Shown here: positions 43,501 through 52,225 of the stretch, piece after piece
How positions within the stretch are numbered: the stretch's first letter is position 1
Layout of the letters: every line of letters begins with the position of its first letter
Source of the DNA: Clostridium rhizosphaerae
GTDB lineage: Bacteria; Bacillota; Clostridia; Clostridiales; Clostridiaceae
Assembly (NCBI RefSeq): GCF_016765585.1
Contig: NZ_JAESWC010000002.1
Location: 682,001 to 746,000 of the forward strand
Direction: 5' to 3'
Length of the DNA: 64,000 bases
Position numbers and translations under genes: made by a program
The notes under the pieces: model-generated
The model's database searches: none
What the model was told of the DNA's origin: nothing
What the model saw: only the letters and a program-made list of their open reading frames with translations

Positions 43501-46500
43501 CAGTAGACTTTCCTATTACTGTATTTGTATAAGCAAGGGTTGCGTCCTGGTATGGCTTAGCTAGTGATAGTATATTAGGATCTGCAACCAAGGTGTTATC
43601 CTTAGAAGTATCAACATTGTATGCACTAAGTCCAGTGTAATTTCCCTGTGCATCAATGTTCAGGTCTATTCTGCTGAATATGCCGTCGCCATTTTTAGGT
43701 TCAACGATGGTTACATTCTTGCCATCAGGGTTACCATAAGTGTAAGTTTTTCCTGCATGTGCATGACCAGCTAGTATAGCATCAATACCAGAAACCTGCT
43801 TAGCTATTAAATCAGCTTGATTTTCTGGAATTGTGTCGCTTGCACCACTTACTCCAGTATGAGCAGCTACTATAACAACATCACACTTTTCAGTATTTCT
43901 CATAACTGGAACCCATTTCTGAGCCTCAGCCACTAGGTCATTGAACTGTAAACCTGCATAATGTGCCGGATCTTCCCAGCTTGGTATTGTCTTAGTTGTT
44001 AGTCCAAGAATACCTACTCTTGTTCTGTGACCATTTACTACTAAATCTTTATAGTAGTATGGTCTAACAAAATTAGTATTATCAGCATTGTTATAGGTAT
44101 TTGCTGATAAAACAGTAATATTGTTTTTATTTGCATCAGCTATAACTCTGTTTAAAGTTTCTAAACCATAATTGAATTCATGGTTTCCAAGTGTCCATGA
44201 ATCGTAGTGCATTGCGCCCATAACCTTCATCATAGGATATTCCGCAGTTTTATCGATCATATTATAGTAATAAACAAGAGGAGTTCCTTGGATTGTATCT
44301 CCATTGTCTATAAGCATTGTATAAGGATTTGATGCTCTTAGATTATTCATGTATGTGGAGATTCTAGCAAGTCCTACATTAGTTGCAGCACCTGTATTAT
44401 AATCCATTGGATATATTGCTCCATGAAGGTCTGAGGTTCCTATTATTGATATAGTAGCTCCAGTTGGTGCTTGGGTAGTTTTTACAACATCTGCAGCACT
44501 ATCAACTGCCAGTTCCATAGTTGTTCCATAGCAGGTAACTGCACCTGTTACGTCAACTACATCTCCAACAACAAGACCAGTCACTGTCGGCATCTTGTAT
44601 ATATTGATACTTCCAGTTGAATCATGTGCCATTGTAGCGCCAGCATTGTCTATGCTGTCGATGGTCAGGCCCTTTAATTGAACTAACTGACCTTGAATCT
44701 GGTTAGTAACACCATTTACTGTAACTACTTTTGGAGCTACGGCATTTCCAGAACTTACTAAAACAACGTTAGCAGCTGATGTGGGTGTTACCTCTAACAG
44801 GCCGTTGAAAGTTGACAAGTTACCTGTTACTTTAATCTTATCACCCTTCTTAGCACTGAATACCTTACCGCCTGAGTTGTAAACACATATTCCAGCGGTA
44901 TCATCCTGCATAAATACGTTATAGCCATTAACTGCAGAAACTGTTCCTGTTAGAATAACTGCTGTCTTAGTTGTTGTTCTAGCTTCTGCTATGCTCATAG
45001 CTGTAGGAGCTACAACCGCCATTTGATTATCTATTCTATTATTCATAACAACAGTTATTTTGTCCTTTGCTCTTACATCAGCATTAAGTGCATCTCTAAC
45101 TGTGTAATGTGAATCTACAAGAGTAGAAGCTATTGAAGGCACTAGGAAGCCTGTGAAAGTATCTCCGCCAGTTGCTACGAAATCTGGAGCGGCAACCTTT
45201 AGAATATCTGCATCCTTTACTGGTGTATTATCACTTTCTCTAGTTATACTCTGAACTCTTTGTCCAAGTACTTCAGGTGAAGTTATTGTTCCATCAGCAG
45301 CAACTACTGCTGGTTTATAGGATGGCTTTGTTGAGTCATATACGAACTTAACACCAGAAATTTGAATTCCTTTTCCATTATCCTGAACAGCCTGCTCAAG
45401 CAAATACTTCAATTGAGCACCTGTCATGGTTACGTTGCAAACAGTATTGTCAAAAGGCATAAGATTGAATATTGTACCAACAGTTATGTCTCCAGCAGGT
45501 ACAGGGCTCAATCTTATCCCACCGTTATTAACCATACCTACATCGGCATTTGCATAGTTTTTAACAACATCGGCCATCCAGTTTCCAAGCTGCGACTCTC
45601 CATAGGGTGAATCAACCTGATCCTTAGTATAGGCAACGTCATCATGACCAATCACTTCGTTGAATATAGGCAGAAGTGCAGCACTAGCGTCGTCAACTAT
45701 CTTCTTGCAATCAGGATCTGTTGGTGATGTAGTCGTAGCAGTAAACGAGTTCCAATTGCTGCCTTTGCTTGAGTAGGTAAGAGCCTTTGTAGTACCATCC
45801 ATAGTTATTTTGAAATCAATATAGCCTTTTCCGCTTGAAGCTGCATTTAGAGTAGGAACGTCTTTTCCATCAGCATCTTTGTTTACACCATCATAAGTAG
45901 TATGAGTATGTCCTCCAAACACTGCATCTACTCCGTGCAAGTTATTTACTATGGTGTTTAATGAATCTCCACCGTCGTGTATAACTGCCAGAACTATATC
46001 AGCTTTATTATTATCTCTGATTTCTTTGGCTGCAGCATTAACTTCTGTTGCTACATCCCTGAAATCATAATCTTTAACATTAGCAGGAAGAATTATCGTT
46101 GGAGCATCTTTTAAAATAGCACCTATTACAGCTATCCTTACTCCATCCTTAGTTACTATCTTATAAGGATTAAATGTTCTTGTGTTTGTTCCCTTATTAT
46201 ACATGTTTGCGCTGACTATTTCATAGTTGGCACCAGTCATGGTTTTATTTATAATCGTATTAAGTCCCCAGTCAAACTCATGGTTTCCAAGAGCTGTTAC
46301 CTCCATGCCGATATTTGACATAACTTGTTGAACGGGTACACCTTGCAACACATTTGATGTTGGTGTTCCTTGATATAAGTCTCCACCGCCAATTATAAGT
46401 GTTCTGTCCGGATTTGAAGCCTTAACTTGCTTAACTAAGTATGCAAGTCCTGCTCCTACAGGCTTAGTATTTGTAGAATCAAGAAGTTGTCCATGAAAAT

Positions 46501-47326
46501 CTGTGATTTCTACTATATCAAAGGTTTTGTTTGTTGGAGGTGCATTAGCAGTAACAGTCACTACACATAAAGATTTAAAGCCGCCATCTTCAGTAGTTGC
46601 TGTTATTGTAGCTTTTCCTTCGCTAACACCTTTAACTAACCCGTTAGTTACTATTGCTACAGCCGGATTATCTGTAGACCAGGTAATATTTTTATTGCTG
46701 GCATTTGAAGGTAATACTGTTGCTGTTAGCTGAGAAGTTTCGCCCGGTTTAAGGCTTAGGGTGTTTTTATCTAAAGTTGCTCCTGTAACGTTTACAGGTG
46801 CTGACACAGCCTCTTGTGTTATAACCACATCATCAAGTGATAAATTACCAACTGACTTTGTATATGTGAATCTTATTTGCTTTGTAGAACTATCCAAGAT
46901 GTAAGTCTTAGTGGTACCAGTAGTAGGTAATGGCTTAATATCTTCAACTGATGACCAAGTAGTTCCATCTGACTTTTCCACAAATAAATGAGAATTGGTA
47001 TCAGTGCTTTGCCCTTTTATCCAAAAGGATAAAGCAGCTTGTGATGTTAAATTAAAACTTGGAGATACTAACTGATTATTACTTGCTGCAAATTTGAGTG
47101 ATGGTGATGTCTTGCCATAGTTTCCTGTAGTAGTATAGGTACCTACAGTGCCGATAAATGTCCAGTTAGCTGGTGCTACATTTGTAACTCCGTCAAATCC
47201 TTCATTTAATACAGTTAGAGTTTCCGCCTTAGCAATCTGCAACGGCCCCATTCCTATAAAGTTTGAAATAATCAAAGCAAGTGTCATTACCCAGCTGAGA
47301 ATTTTAAACTTTTTCGTTTTTATCAA
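40577..47326 (-). CDS. Giant secreted triple-module 5'-nucleotidase/phosphoesterase
   Basis: 2249 residues: signal peptide (1-34), a carbohydrate-binding or adhesin-like beta-sandwich, a BIG2 domain, a first phosphoesterase/5'-nucleotidase module (DFHGQL, GNHEFDWG, GGHTHTT), an OB-fold-like region (ILTGTVSAVNGYNVFMQDD), second and third modules (each SDLHGAIYP, GNHEFNYG, GHAHAG) and two C-terminal BIG2 domains. Modules two and three are near copies, encoded by a 1659-bp tandem repeat. No LPXTG signal. It should hydrolyse extracellular nucleotides and cyclic nucleotides. Start TTG 47326 with GGGGGG upstream, as for the anchored enzyme. One of the largest proteins expected in such a genome. Confidence 0.93.
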   Translation of the reverse strand: MIKTKKFKILSWVMTLALIISNFIGMGPLQIAKAETLTVLNEGFDGVTNVAPANWTFIGTVGTYTTTGNYGKTSPSLKFAASNNQLVSPSFNLTSQAALSFWIKGQSTDTNSHLFVEKSDGTTWSSVEDIKPLPTTGTTKTYILDSSTKQIRFTYTKSVGNLSLDDVVITQEAVSAPVNVTGATLDKNTLSLKPGETSQLTATVLPSNASNKNITWSTDNPAVAIVTNGLVKGVSEGKATITATTEDGGFKSLCVVTVTANAPPTNKTFDIVEITDFHGQLLDSTNTKPVGAGLAYLVKQVKASNPDRTLIIGGGDLYQGTPTSNVLQGVPVQQVMSNIGMEVTALGNHEFDWGLNTIINKTMTGANYEIVSANMYNKGTNTRTFNPYKIVTKDGVRIAVIGAILKDAPTIILPANVKDYDFRDVATEVNAAAKEIRDNNKADIVLAVIHDGGDSLNTIVNNLHGVDAVFGGHTHTTYDGVNKDADGKDVPTLNAASSGKGYIDFKITMDGTTKALTYSSKGSNWNSFTATTTSPTDPDCKKIVDDASAALLPIFNEVIGHDDVAYTKDQVDSPYGESQLGNWMADVVKNYANADVGMVNNGGIRLSPVPAGDITVGTIFNLMPFDNTVCNVTMTGAQLKYLLEQAVQDNGKGIQISGVKFVYDSTKPSYKPAVVAADGTITSPEVLGQRVQSITRESDNTPVKDADILKVAAPDFVATGGDTFTGFLVPSIASTLVDSHYTVRDALNADVRAKDKITVVMNNRIDNQMAVVAPTAMSIAEARTTTKTAVILTGTVSAVNGYNVFMQDDTAGICVYNSGGKVFSAKKGDKIKVTGNLSTFNGLLEVTPTSAANVVLVSSGNAVAPKVVTVNGVTNQIQGQLVQLKGLTIDSIDNAGATMAHDSTGSINIYKMPTVTGLVVGDVVDVTGAVTCYGTTMELAVDSAADVVKTTQAPTGATISIIGTSDLHGAIYPMDYNTGAATNVGLARISTYMNNLRASNPYTMLIDNGDTIQGTPLVYYYNMIDKTAEYPMMKVMGAMHYDSWTLGNHEFNYGLETLNRVIADANKNNITVLSANTYNNADNTNFVRPYYYKDLVVNGHRTRVGILGLTTKTIPSWEDPAHYAGLQFNDLVAEAQKWVPVMRNTEKCDVVIVAAHTGVSGASDTIPENQADLIAKQVSGIDAILAGHAHAGKTYTYGNPDGKNVTIVEPKNGDGIFSRIDLNIDAQGNYTGLSAYNVDTSKDNTLVADPNILSLAKPYQDATLAYTNTVIGKSTGEFTGAGQTTGPTAIMELINKVQTSAAGSELSIAAPLSASARIPQGDIKRQDIMGVYVYENFLFGVNMTGKQLKNWMEWSVRYYKQTAGAGDSIVKDPVLNIADYNLDQLYGATYDIDLSQPACTADASGLVVSGNRIKNLRVNGKLVNDTDTFKVAINNYRYNGGGGFMAAAGLIPGSAATTAATYYDSAKALGDDGQVRNMMFKYVQDNGTISPTNSNNWKISTTPVAQAKPETISIVGTSDLHGAIYPMDYNTGAAANVGLARISTYMNNLRAANPNTMLIDNGDTIQGTPLVYYYNMIDKTAEYPMMKVMGAMHYDSWTLGNHEFNYGLETLNRVIADAYKNNISVLSANTYKTADNSNFVNPYFIKTFTINGKTLKVGVLGLTTKTIPSWEDPAHYAGLQFNDLVTEAQKWVPVMRNTEKCDVVIVAAHTGVSGASDTIPENQADLIAKNVSGIDAILAGHAHAGKTYTYTNPDGRNVTIVEPKNGDGIFSQIDISIDVDGNLAGINAKNVDTSKDNTLVADPAILAVAQPYQDKTLEYTNTVIGKSTGEFTGAGQTTGPTAIMELINKVQTSAAGSELSIAAPLSASARIPQGDIKRQDIMGVYVYENFLFGVNMTGKQLKNWMEWSVRYYKQTTNASDPIVKDPVLNIADYNLDQLYGAIYDIDLSQPACTTDSTGLVVSGSRIKNLKFNGKLVKDTDVFKVAINNYRYNGGGGFMAAAGLIPGSAATTAATYYDSAKALGDDGQVRNMMFKYVQDNGTISPTNSNNWKISATPVTNVVPVTGVKLDKTLITIKTGTTAALVASVNPDNATNKKVAWKSSNESIATVDDNGVVTGILPGTAIITATTEDGGYTAKANVEVQKVAVKSVKLNSSSIIMTSSQTSKLIAAINPSNATFKDVIWTIQDNSIAQIKGIGNTATITPVHFGTTTVTVRTVDGNFTDSCKIIVLPSLAGKLTALTQAEALLVN
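41168..42826. repeat. 1659-bp in-frame tandem repeat, unit 1
   Basis: Encodes the third phosphoesterase module. Landmarks recur exactly 1659 bases later: the ACTAATCTTCCAGTT segment at 41168 and 42827, and the AATCCATTGGATAT segment at 42742 and 44401. The period is 553 codons, so the reading frame is kept. Confidence 0.85.
42827..44485. repeat. 1659-bp in-frame tandem repeat, unit 2
   Basis: Encodes the second phosphoesterase module. It is strongly conserved with unit 1 at DNA level over long stretches, with scattered substitutions, indicating a fairly recent duplication or gene conversion. Confidence 0.85.
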
Positions 47327-47570
47327 TTAAATTCCCCCCATTATATAACTCTTTGAGTTATACCTTAAAATTATAGTTTATTGCGCAAGGATCATGATGT
47401 CATTTTTAAGAATTGAATAGATAAACCTCCCTTCTATTCAGTTTTTAAGGTACTAATATTTTATTGCTTTATCATTATAATAATTCCATATATTGTAAGT
47501 ATATTTATTTCAATTTTTATTAATATTACATAACTTATGTAAATATTTTGTAATATTTTATAAAACAAAA
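47327..47570. other. Leader region of the giant nucleotidase
   Basis: About 245 bases without a gene. It contains a small hairpin ATAACTC-TTT-GAGTTAT (47345-47361), immediately upstream of the GGGGGG ribosome binding site, and further up a GAATAG/CTATTC hairpin on the minus strand whose loop displays GGGAGG. Both could shape translation; no known riboswitch is recognised. Confidence 0.35.
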
Positions 47571-47594
47571 ACCTACAGAATTTGTTCTGTAGGT
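47571..47594 (-). terminator. Terminator of topB
   Basis: Perfect 10-bp arms (47571-47580 and 47585-47594) with a TTTG loop and a T-rich minus-strand tail. Confidence 0.88.
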
Positions 47595-47653
47595 AAGCTA
47601 TATAAAAAGTATTAATAATATATTTACTCTCTATATAATAAAATTATAAACTT

Positions 47654-49840
47654 TTATAGTTTTAGTTTAGCTAGAGCCTCTGCTAATGCTGAATTCATTG
47701 GCTCGTTATTAGCTTTATTCTGTTGCTTCAAAAAATTTGAAACATCCTTTTTATTTACTTTGCTGCTTTCATTCTTCTTTCTCTCATTAAAGGCAGAGAG
47801 CTTTTCTCTATATCCGCAGCTGCATATAAATATTTGTCCTTCACCCTCACCACGCAGCTCTAATTTTTTATGACACTCCGGACATCTTGCATTTGTTATC
47901 TTAGCAACACCCTTTCTGTAGCCGCATTCTCTATCCTGGCACACAAGCATCTTGCCTTTTTTTCCGTTTACTTCAAGCATATATTTACCGCACTCTGGAC
48001 ATTTAGTTCTAGTAAGGTTGTCGTGCCTGAATTTTTCTTCACTATTTTTTATTTCATTTACAACTTCCTTCGCATAACTTCTCATTTCATTAATAAATTC
48101 CTGCTTATTGAGTGTACCTTTTGCTATTGCTCCAAGCTTCATCTCCCATTGTGCTGTAAGCTCTGGTGACTTAAGCTCTTCTGGAACCAGCTCCAAAAGC
48201 TGTCTTCCCTTAGAAGTAAGGTGAATATCTTTTCCTTTCTTCTCTAATAAGAAAGTGTTAAATAGTTTTTCTATTATATCAGCTCTAGTTGCAACTGTTC
48301 CCAGCCCTCCTGTTTCGCCTAACGTCTTAGCAAGCTCTTTATCACTGCTATTCATATATCTTACTGGATTTTCCATAGCAGAAAGCAGTGTTGCTTCATT
48401 AAAATAAGCAGGTGGCTTTGTTTCACCCTTTGTTTGAGTCAAAGAGTTTATCTTAAGCCTATCTCCTTTATTTATATTAGGTAAAAGCTGTTCCTTAAGT
48501 CCATGTTCCTCTTCATCTTCATCAAACCTGTTTTCATAGACTTCTTTCCAACCCATAGAAGAAACAACCTTACCTTTTGCAATAAATTGTTCTTCTCCTA
48601 TTTGAGCCTTTATTGAAGTTTCTTCGTATTCGAAAGGAGGATATAAAACTGCTAAAAATCTTTTAGCAACTAAATCATATATTTTTCTTTCTTTATCATT
48701 TAAAGAACTAAGCTGCACCGTCTCCTCAGTTGGAATAATAGCATGGTGATCTGATACCTTGCTGTTATCTACAAAGGACTTGTTTGCTTTTATTGGTTCT
48801 CTTAAAAGCCTCACAGCTAACTTAGAATAAGGTCCAACACCGCAGGCTTTAATTCTATCTTTTAAAGTATCAACTATATCTGTAGATATAAATCTTGAAT
48901 CAGTTCTTGGATAAGTCAATACCTTATGATGCTCATACAGCTTCTGCATTATTGAAAGTGTTTCCTTTGCAGAGAAGCCAAATATCTTATTTGCATCTCT
49001 TTGAAGTTCTGTTAAGTCATAAAGCTGTGGTGAAAAACTTTTTTTATGAGTTTTGTTTACTTCAATTATCTGAGCTTCTTTTCCTTTTATAGAACTAAGT
49101 GTTTTATCACACTTTTCCTTATCAAAGGTTCTTGTATCTTTGCTCCTTGTATCCTGCCAGGTTAATTTAATACCTTCAGCAGCTGCTGTAATACCATAGA
49201 AAGTCTTAGACTTAAAATTTTTAATTTCTTCTTCCCTCTTTGCGATAATAGCAATAGTAGGAGTTTGAACTCTTCCACAGGATAACTGTGCATTGAACTT
49301 ACAGGTTAATGCACGAGTTGCATTAATTCCAACTAACCAATCTGCCTCTGAGCGCGCTACTGCACTGTGATAAAGGTTTTCATAATCCTTACCAGGTTTA
49401 AGCTTACTAAAACCTTCTTTAATAGCCTTATCGGTTACAGAAGATATCCATAACCTTTTAACTTTTTTTCTTACATTTGCTTTTTCAATTATCCATCTTG
49501 CAACAAGTTCTCCTTCTCTCCCAGCATCTGTAGCTATTATAATTTCTTCCACATCTTTTCTATGCATTTGTTCCCTAACTACAGAAAATTGTCTTGAACT
49601 TTCCTTTATAACTACCAGCTTTAGATGTTCAGGAAGCATTGGTAAATCTTCTATTCTCCAAGATTTGTATCTCTCATCATAATTTTCAGGATCAGCTAGG
49701 GTTACTAAGTGCCCAAGTGCCCAAGTTACTATATATTTATCACCTTCTAAATAACCATTGCCCTGCTTTCTGCAATTTAAAACCCTTGCTATATCTCTTG
49801 CTACAGAAGGTTTTTCTGCAAGTACTAATATTTTATTCAT
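47654..49840 (-). CDS. topB: DNA topoisomerase III
   Basis: 728 residues. A TOPRIM domain at the N-terminus (VLAEKPSVARDIA, ATDAGREGE) is followed by the type IA core with the active-site Tyr310 in LTYPRTDSR. The C-terminus carries two zinc-ribbon segments (CPECGKYM...CQDRECGY and CPECHKKL...CSCGY), giving single-strand DNA binding. It relaxes and decatenates DNA, acting in replication and recombination. Length and motifs fit the Gram-positive TopB. GAAAGGA precedes the ATG. It appears monocistronic. Confidence 0.96.
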   Translation of the reverse strand: MNKILVLAEKPSVARDIARVLNCRKQGNGYLEGDKYIVTWALGHLVTLADPENYDERYKSWRIEDLPMLPEHLKLVVIKESSRQFSVVREQMHRKDVEEIIIATDAGREGELVARWIIEKANVRKKVKRLWISSVTDKAIKEGFSKLKPGKDYENLYHSAVARSEADWLVGINATRALTCKFNAQLSCGRVQTPTIAIIAKREEEIKNFKSKTFYGITAAAEGIKLTWQDTRSKDTRTFDKEKCDKTLSSIKGKEAQIIEVNKTHKKSFSPQLYDLTELQRDANKIFGFSAKETLSIMQKLYEHHKVLTYPRTDSRFISTDIVDTLKDRIKACGVGPYSKLAVRLLREPIKANKSFVDNSKVSDHHAIIPTEETVQLSSLNDKERKIYDLVAKRFLAVLYPPFEYEETSIKAQIGEEQFIAKGKVVSSMGWKEVYENRFDEDEEEHGLKEQLLPNINKGDRLKINSLTQTKGETKPPAYFNEATLLSAMENPVRYMNSSDKELAKTLGETGGLGTVATRADIIEKLFNTFLLEKKGKDIHLTSKGRQLLELVPEELKSPELTAQWEMKLGAIAKGTLNKQEFINEMRSYAKEVVNEIKNSEEKFRHDNLTRTKCPECGKYMLEVNGKKGKMLVCQDRECGYRKGVAKITNARCPECHKKLELRGEGEGQIFICSCGYREKLSAFNERKKNESSKVNKKDVSNFLKQQNKANNEPMNSALAEALAKLKL

Positions 49841-49879
49841 TAAGCTTCAATTCCTTTCAATCAATCTAACCACATAAAA

Positions 49880-49911
49880 ATAAGGATAGTTAATAGAATC
49901 TCTATCCTTAT
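49880..49911 (-). terminator. Terminator of the plsY-like gene
   Basis: Perfect 10-bp arms (49880-49889 and 49902-49911) with T residues on the minus strand. Confidence 0.82.
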
Positions 49912-49941
49912 GCTTTACTTATTATAACACATTTAAGTTGG

Positions 49942-50556
49942 TTATTCTTCACCTCGTAATATTCTTTCTATATTTTCCTTATGTCTCACTACTATAAAAA
50001 TACAGGCTATAACACTCCCAATTTTTATTATAATTGAATAGTTAAGGCAAAAGCATGTTATTACAATTGCTATACTCGCTATAATAGATCTTCTTGACGC
50101 AGCCTTAAAAAAAATATTTAATAATGCAAAAACTGCAGCCCCAACTAATACAGGAACTGGCTCTATTAAAAGAAGAGAGCCTGCTGTTGTAGCAACGCCT
50201 TTTCCTTTTGCATTCTTCATAAAGGGCATAGTGTCGTGACCTGTTATAGCTAAAAGAGCACTTAAAACATAGATCAAATCTTTATTTACAGGTAAATTTA
50301 TAAATTTTGTTAACTTCATTGCTACAAGTACCGGAAGCAATCCTTTTAGAATGTCACCTAGGCCTGTACAAAAATATATTAAGTAACTTTGTATTTTACT
50401 GTTTCCTGCCCTTTTGCCATTTGTACCGCCTATATTTCCACTTCCTATCATCCTAAGATCTTTTCCTGTAAATAGCTTTACAACAATATAAGCTGTCGGT
50501 ATGGAACCTAGTAAAAATGAAAATACAAATAAGAATAAAATTAAAAAGTAGTCCAT
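49942..50556 (-). CDS. plsY: PlsY-family glycerol-3-phosphate acyltransferase, divergent motifs
   Basis: 204 residues from the ATG at 50556 (AAGGAGA upstream; the longer reading has none). A polytopic membrane protein with the three PlsY loops: LGSIPTAYI with IGSGNIGGTNGKRAG, then GHDTMPFMKNAKGKGVATTAG, then a C-terminal RHKENIERIL. PlsY uses acyl-phosphate to acylate glycerol-3-phosphate, the first step in phospholipid synthesis. Usual PlsY has GSGNPGATN and GGKGVAT; here Pro and Ala are changed to Ile and Gly and the first Gly of the third motif is changed. It may be a second, specialised copy. Confidence 0.85.
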   Translation of the reverse strand: MDYFLILFLFVFSFLLGSIPTAYIVVKLFTGKDLRMIGSGNIGGTNGKRAGNSKIQSYLIYFCTGLGDILKGLLPVLVAMKLTKFINLPVNKDLIYVLSALLAITGHDTMPFMKNAKGKGVATTAGSLLLIEPVPVLVGAAVFALLNIFFKAASRRSIIASIAIVITCFCLNYSIIIKIGSVIACIFIVVRHKENIERILRGEE

Positions 50557-50672
50557 TTTTTTCTCCTTATAATAGCTTATAACTTTATATATATAATATA
50601 TCATATTTTGACAAGCCTATCCTCATTTGTTAAACTTATTTTGGACTTATAAGATATATCACGGAGGTTAAT

Positions 50673-51536
50673 ATGAAAAAAATATACGGAATTATGTATG
50701 CACTGCTTTCTTCTGCCGCCTTTGGTCTTATGCCTATATTTGCAAAAACTATGTATAACAGCGGCAGCAATACCTTTACAGTACTTAGCTTTAGATTTTT
50801 ACTAGCTTCATTAATGCTTTATATTTACTTCTTAATATTTAAAATTGATTTTAAGGTTAATAAAAAACAGTTTTTAATTCTATTTTCTATAGGAATTTTA
50901 GGTTATACTTCAACTGGGTTGACCTTATTTTATTCTTATAACTATATTTCAGTTGGACTTGCTACTACAATGCATTTTATTTACCCAGCAGTAGTTATAA
51001 TACTAAATTATTTAATCTATAAAGAAAAATTCACAAAACATAAAGCAGCCGCACTTATAATTTCAATGGCTGGAGTTTATGTTTTAATCGGAATTAAAAC
51101 ACAAGGAATTCATTTTGGAGGAGCTCTATTAGCTCTTCTTTCTGGCTTTACTTATGCTGGCTGCGTAATGGGTATGAATCATAAGGCTATTAAAGGCTTA
51201 AGCAATCTAGTTACAGTTTTTTATTTTTCAATTTCTGCTGGTATTTCCCTATTAATAATTACACTCTTGAGCGGAAAGTTTTATTTCCCAGTAAACGCTT
51301 TATCAATAACATCTATAATTGGAATTTCATTAATTTCAACAATAATTTCCATCGGATTATTTGTTAAAGCATTAAAGATAATAGGCCCTTCTTCAACTTC
51401 AATACTTGGAACTTTTGAGCCTATTGTCAGCATAATTATGGGTATTATTTTATTTAATGAAAAAATAACCTTCCCCTTAATCCTAGGCACTATTTTTATA
51501 CTTCTTTCTGTTGTTATTTTGGCAAAAGAAAAATAA
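50673..51536 (+). CDS. EamA-family (DMT superfamily) transporter
   Basis: 287 residues with ten predicted membrane helices in two EamA repeats (about 8-140 and 150-285). Family features include ALLSSAAFGLMPIFAK at the start, FYSYNYISVGLATTMHFIYP and the paired GPSSTSILGTFEPIVSIIMG in the second half. Members export amino acids, nucleosides or metabolites across the cytoplasmic membrane; the substrate cannot be told. GGAGGT precedes the ATG. It is transcribed divergently from plsY, and ends in a clear terminator. Confidence 0.92.
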   Translation: MKKIYGIMYALLSSAAFGLMPIFAKTMYNSGSNTFTVLSFRFLLASLMLYIYFLIFKIDFKVNKKQFLILFSIGILGYTSTGLTLFYSYNYISVGLATTMHFIYPAVVIILNYLIYKEKFTKHKAAALIISMAGVYVLIGIKTQGIHFGGALLALLSGFTYAGCVMGMNHKAIKGLSNLVTVFYFSISAGISLLIITLLSGKFYFPVNALSITSIIGISLISTIISIGLFVKALKIIGPSSTSILGTFEPIVSIIMGIILFNEKITFPLILGTIFILLSVVILAKEK

Positions 51537-51543
51537 GATTATG

Positions 51544-51587
51544 AAAGCTGTTCATAAGTATAATGCAATAAAGGAACAGCTTTTATT
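51544..51587 (+). terminator. Terminator of the EamA gene
   Basis: Perfect 10-bp arms (51544-51553 and 51574-51583) followed by T residues. Confidence 0.82.
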
Positions 51588-52122
51588 ATTTATCATATAT
51601 ATATAATTTTCCATTGCTCGCCTTAATAAAACCTCTCCCCTTAAACCCCTTTTTTCTAAGCATCTTTTGTATTTCATAAAGAGTCCCTGCATGGCTTACT
51701 ATAAGAATATTACTTTTAGGATCATTTTCTTCAATTATAGTATTCAAAATATCATTTATCCTCTCCAAGGTTTTAATTCTTTTCTCAGGCTGAGATACAT
51801 GATTTCTTATCCATGCAAATCTGCCAACTATAGCCCAAACCTGATACGGTATTTTAAATTTAAAATTTGCCCAGGCTGCTGTTGGAATTTCTATAAGCTT
51901 ATTCGAGGTAATAATCTCCCCATGGTAAATAGTCTTAGCTGTGGTGATAGCTCTTGGAAGACTGCTGCAATAGCACTTTTCCCAATATTCATCGACTACT
52001 AGCTCATTAGCTATGACTGCTGCTTTATCATAATCATAAACGTGTTTGTTAAATTCTTCTGCTGTCATAAATCTTTTTCTTTTTAAATCCACTTTAAAAT
52101 GTCTTACTAATCCTATTCTCAT
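51586..52122 (-). CDS. Histidine phosphatase family protein
   Basis: 178 residues. The phosphohistidine motif is RHFKV at the N-terminus (usual RHG), followed by SSLPRAITTAKTI with the conserved Arg and by SHAGTLYEI with the second His. These give the branch-1 histidine phosphatase pocket. Many relatives act on small phosphorylated metabolites or are broad phosphatases; the substrate is unknown. RHF instead of RHG still keeps the catalytic Arg and His. Cytoplasmic, AAAGG upstream of the ATG. Confidence 0.87.
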   Translation of the reverse strand: MRIGLVRHFKVDLKRKRFMTAEEFNKHVYDYDKAAVIANELVVDEYWEKCYCSSLPRAITTAKTIYHGEIITSNKLIEIPTAAWANFKFKIPYQVWAIVGRFAWIRNHVSQPEKRIKTLERINDILNTIIEENDPKSNILIVSHAGTLYEIQKMLRKKGFKGRGFIKASNGKLYIYDK

Positions 52123-52193
52123 AAAATTCTCGACCTTTCTTAATGTAAATTCTATATATATAATTTACATTATTAATTATAGTATACCTAAAG

Positions 52194-52221
52194 AAAAAAG
52201 ATAAAGCCTAAGCCTTATCTT
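52194..52221 (-). terminator. Terminator of the hybrid kinase gene
   Basis: 10-bp stem with one G-U pair (52198-52207 and 52212-52221), TTAG-type loop and a T run on the minus strand. Confidence 0.85.
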
Positions 52222-52225
52222 ATTA

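Noticed and set aside
40577-47326. Several plus-strand ORFs of 60-100 codons opposite the giant nucleotidase
   Set aside because: They lack ribosome binding sites, mirror the coding repeats and have odd composition; they are antisense shadows.
51586-52122. RHF instead of RHG in the histidine phosphatase
   Set aside because: The catalytic Arg and His remain, and RHFKV-type N-termini are, to my recollection, seen in clostridial members.
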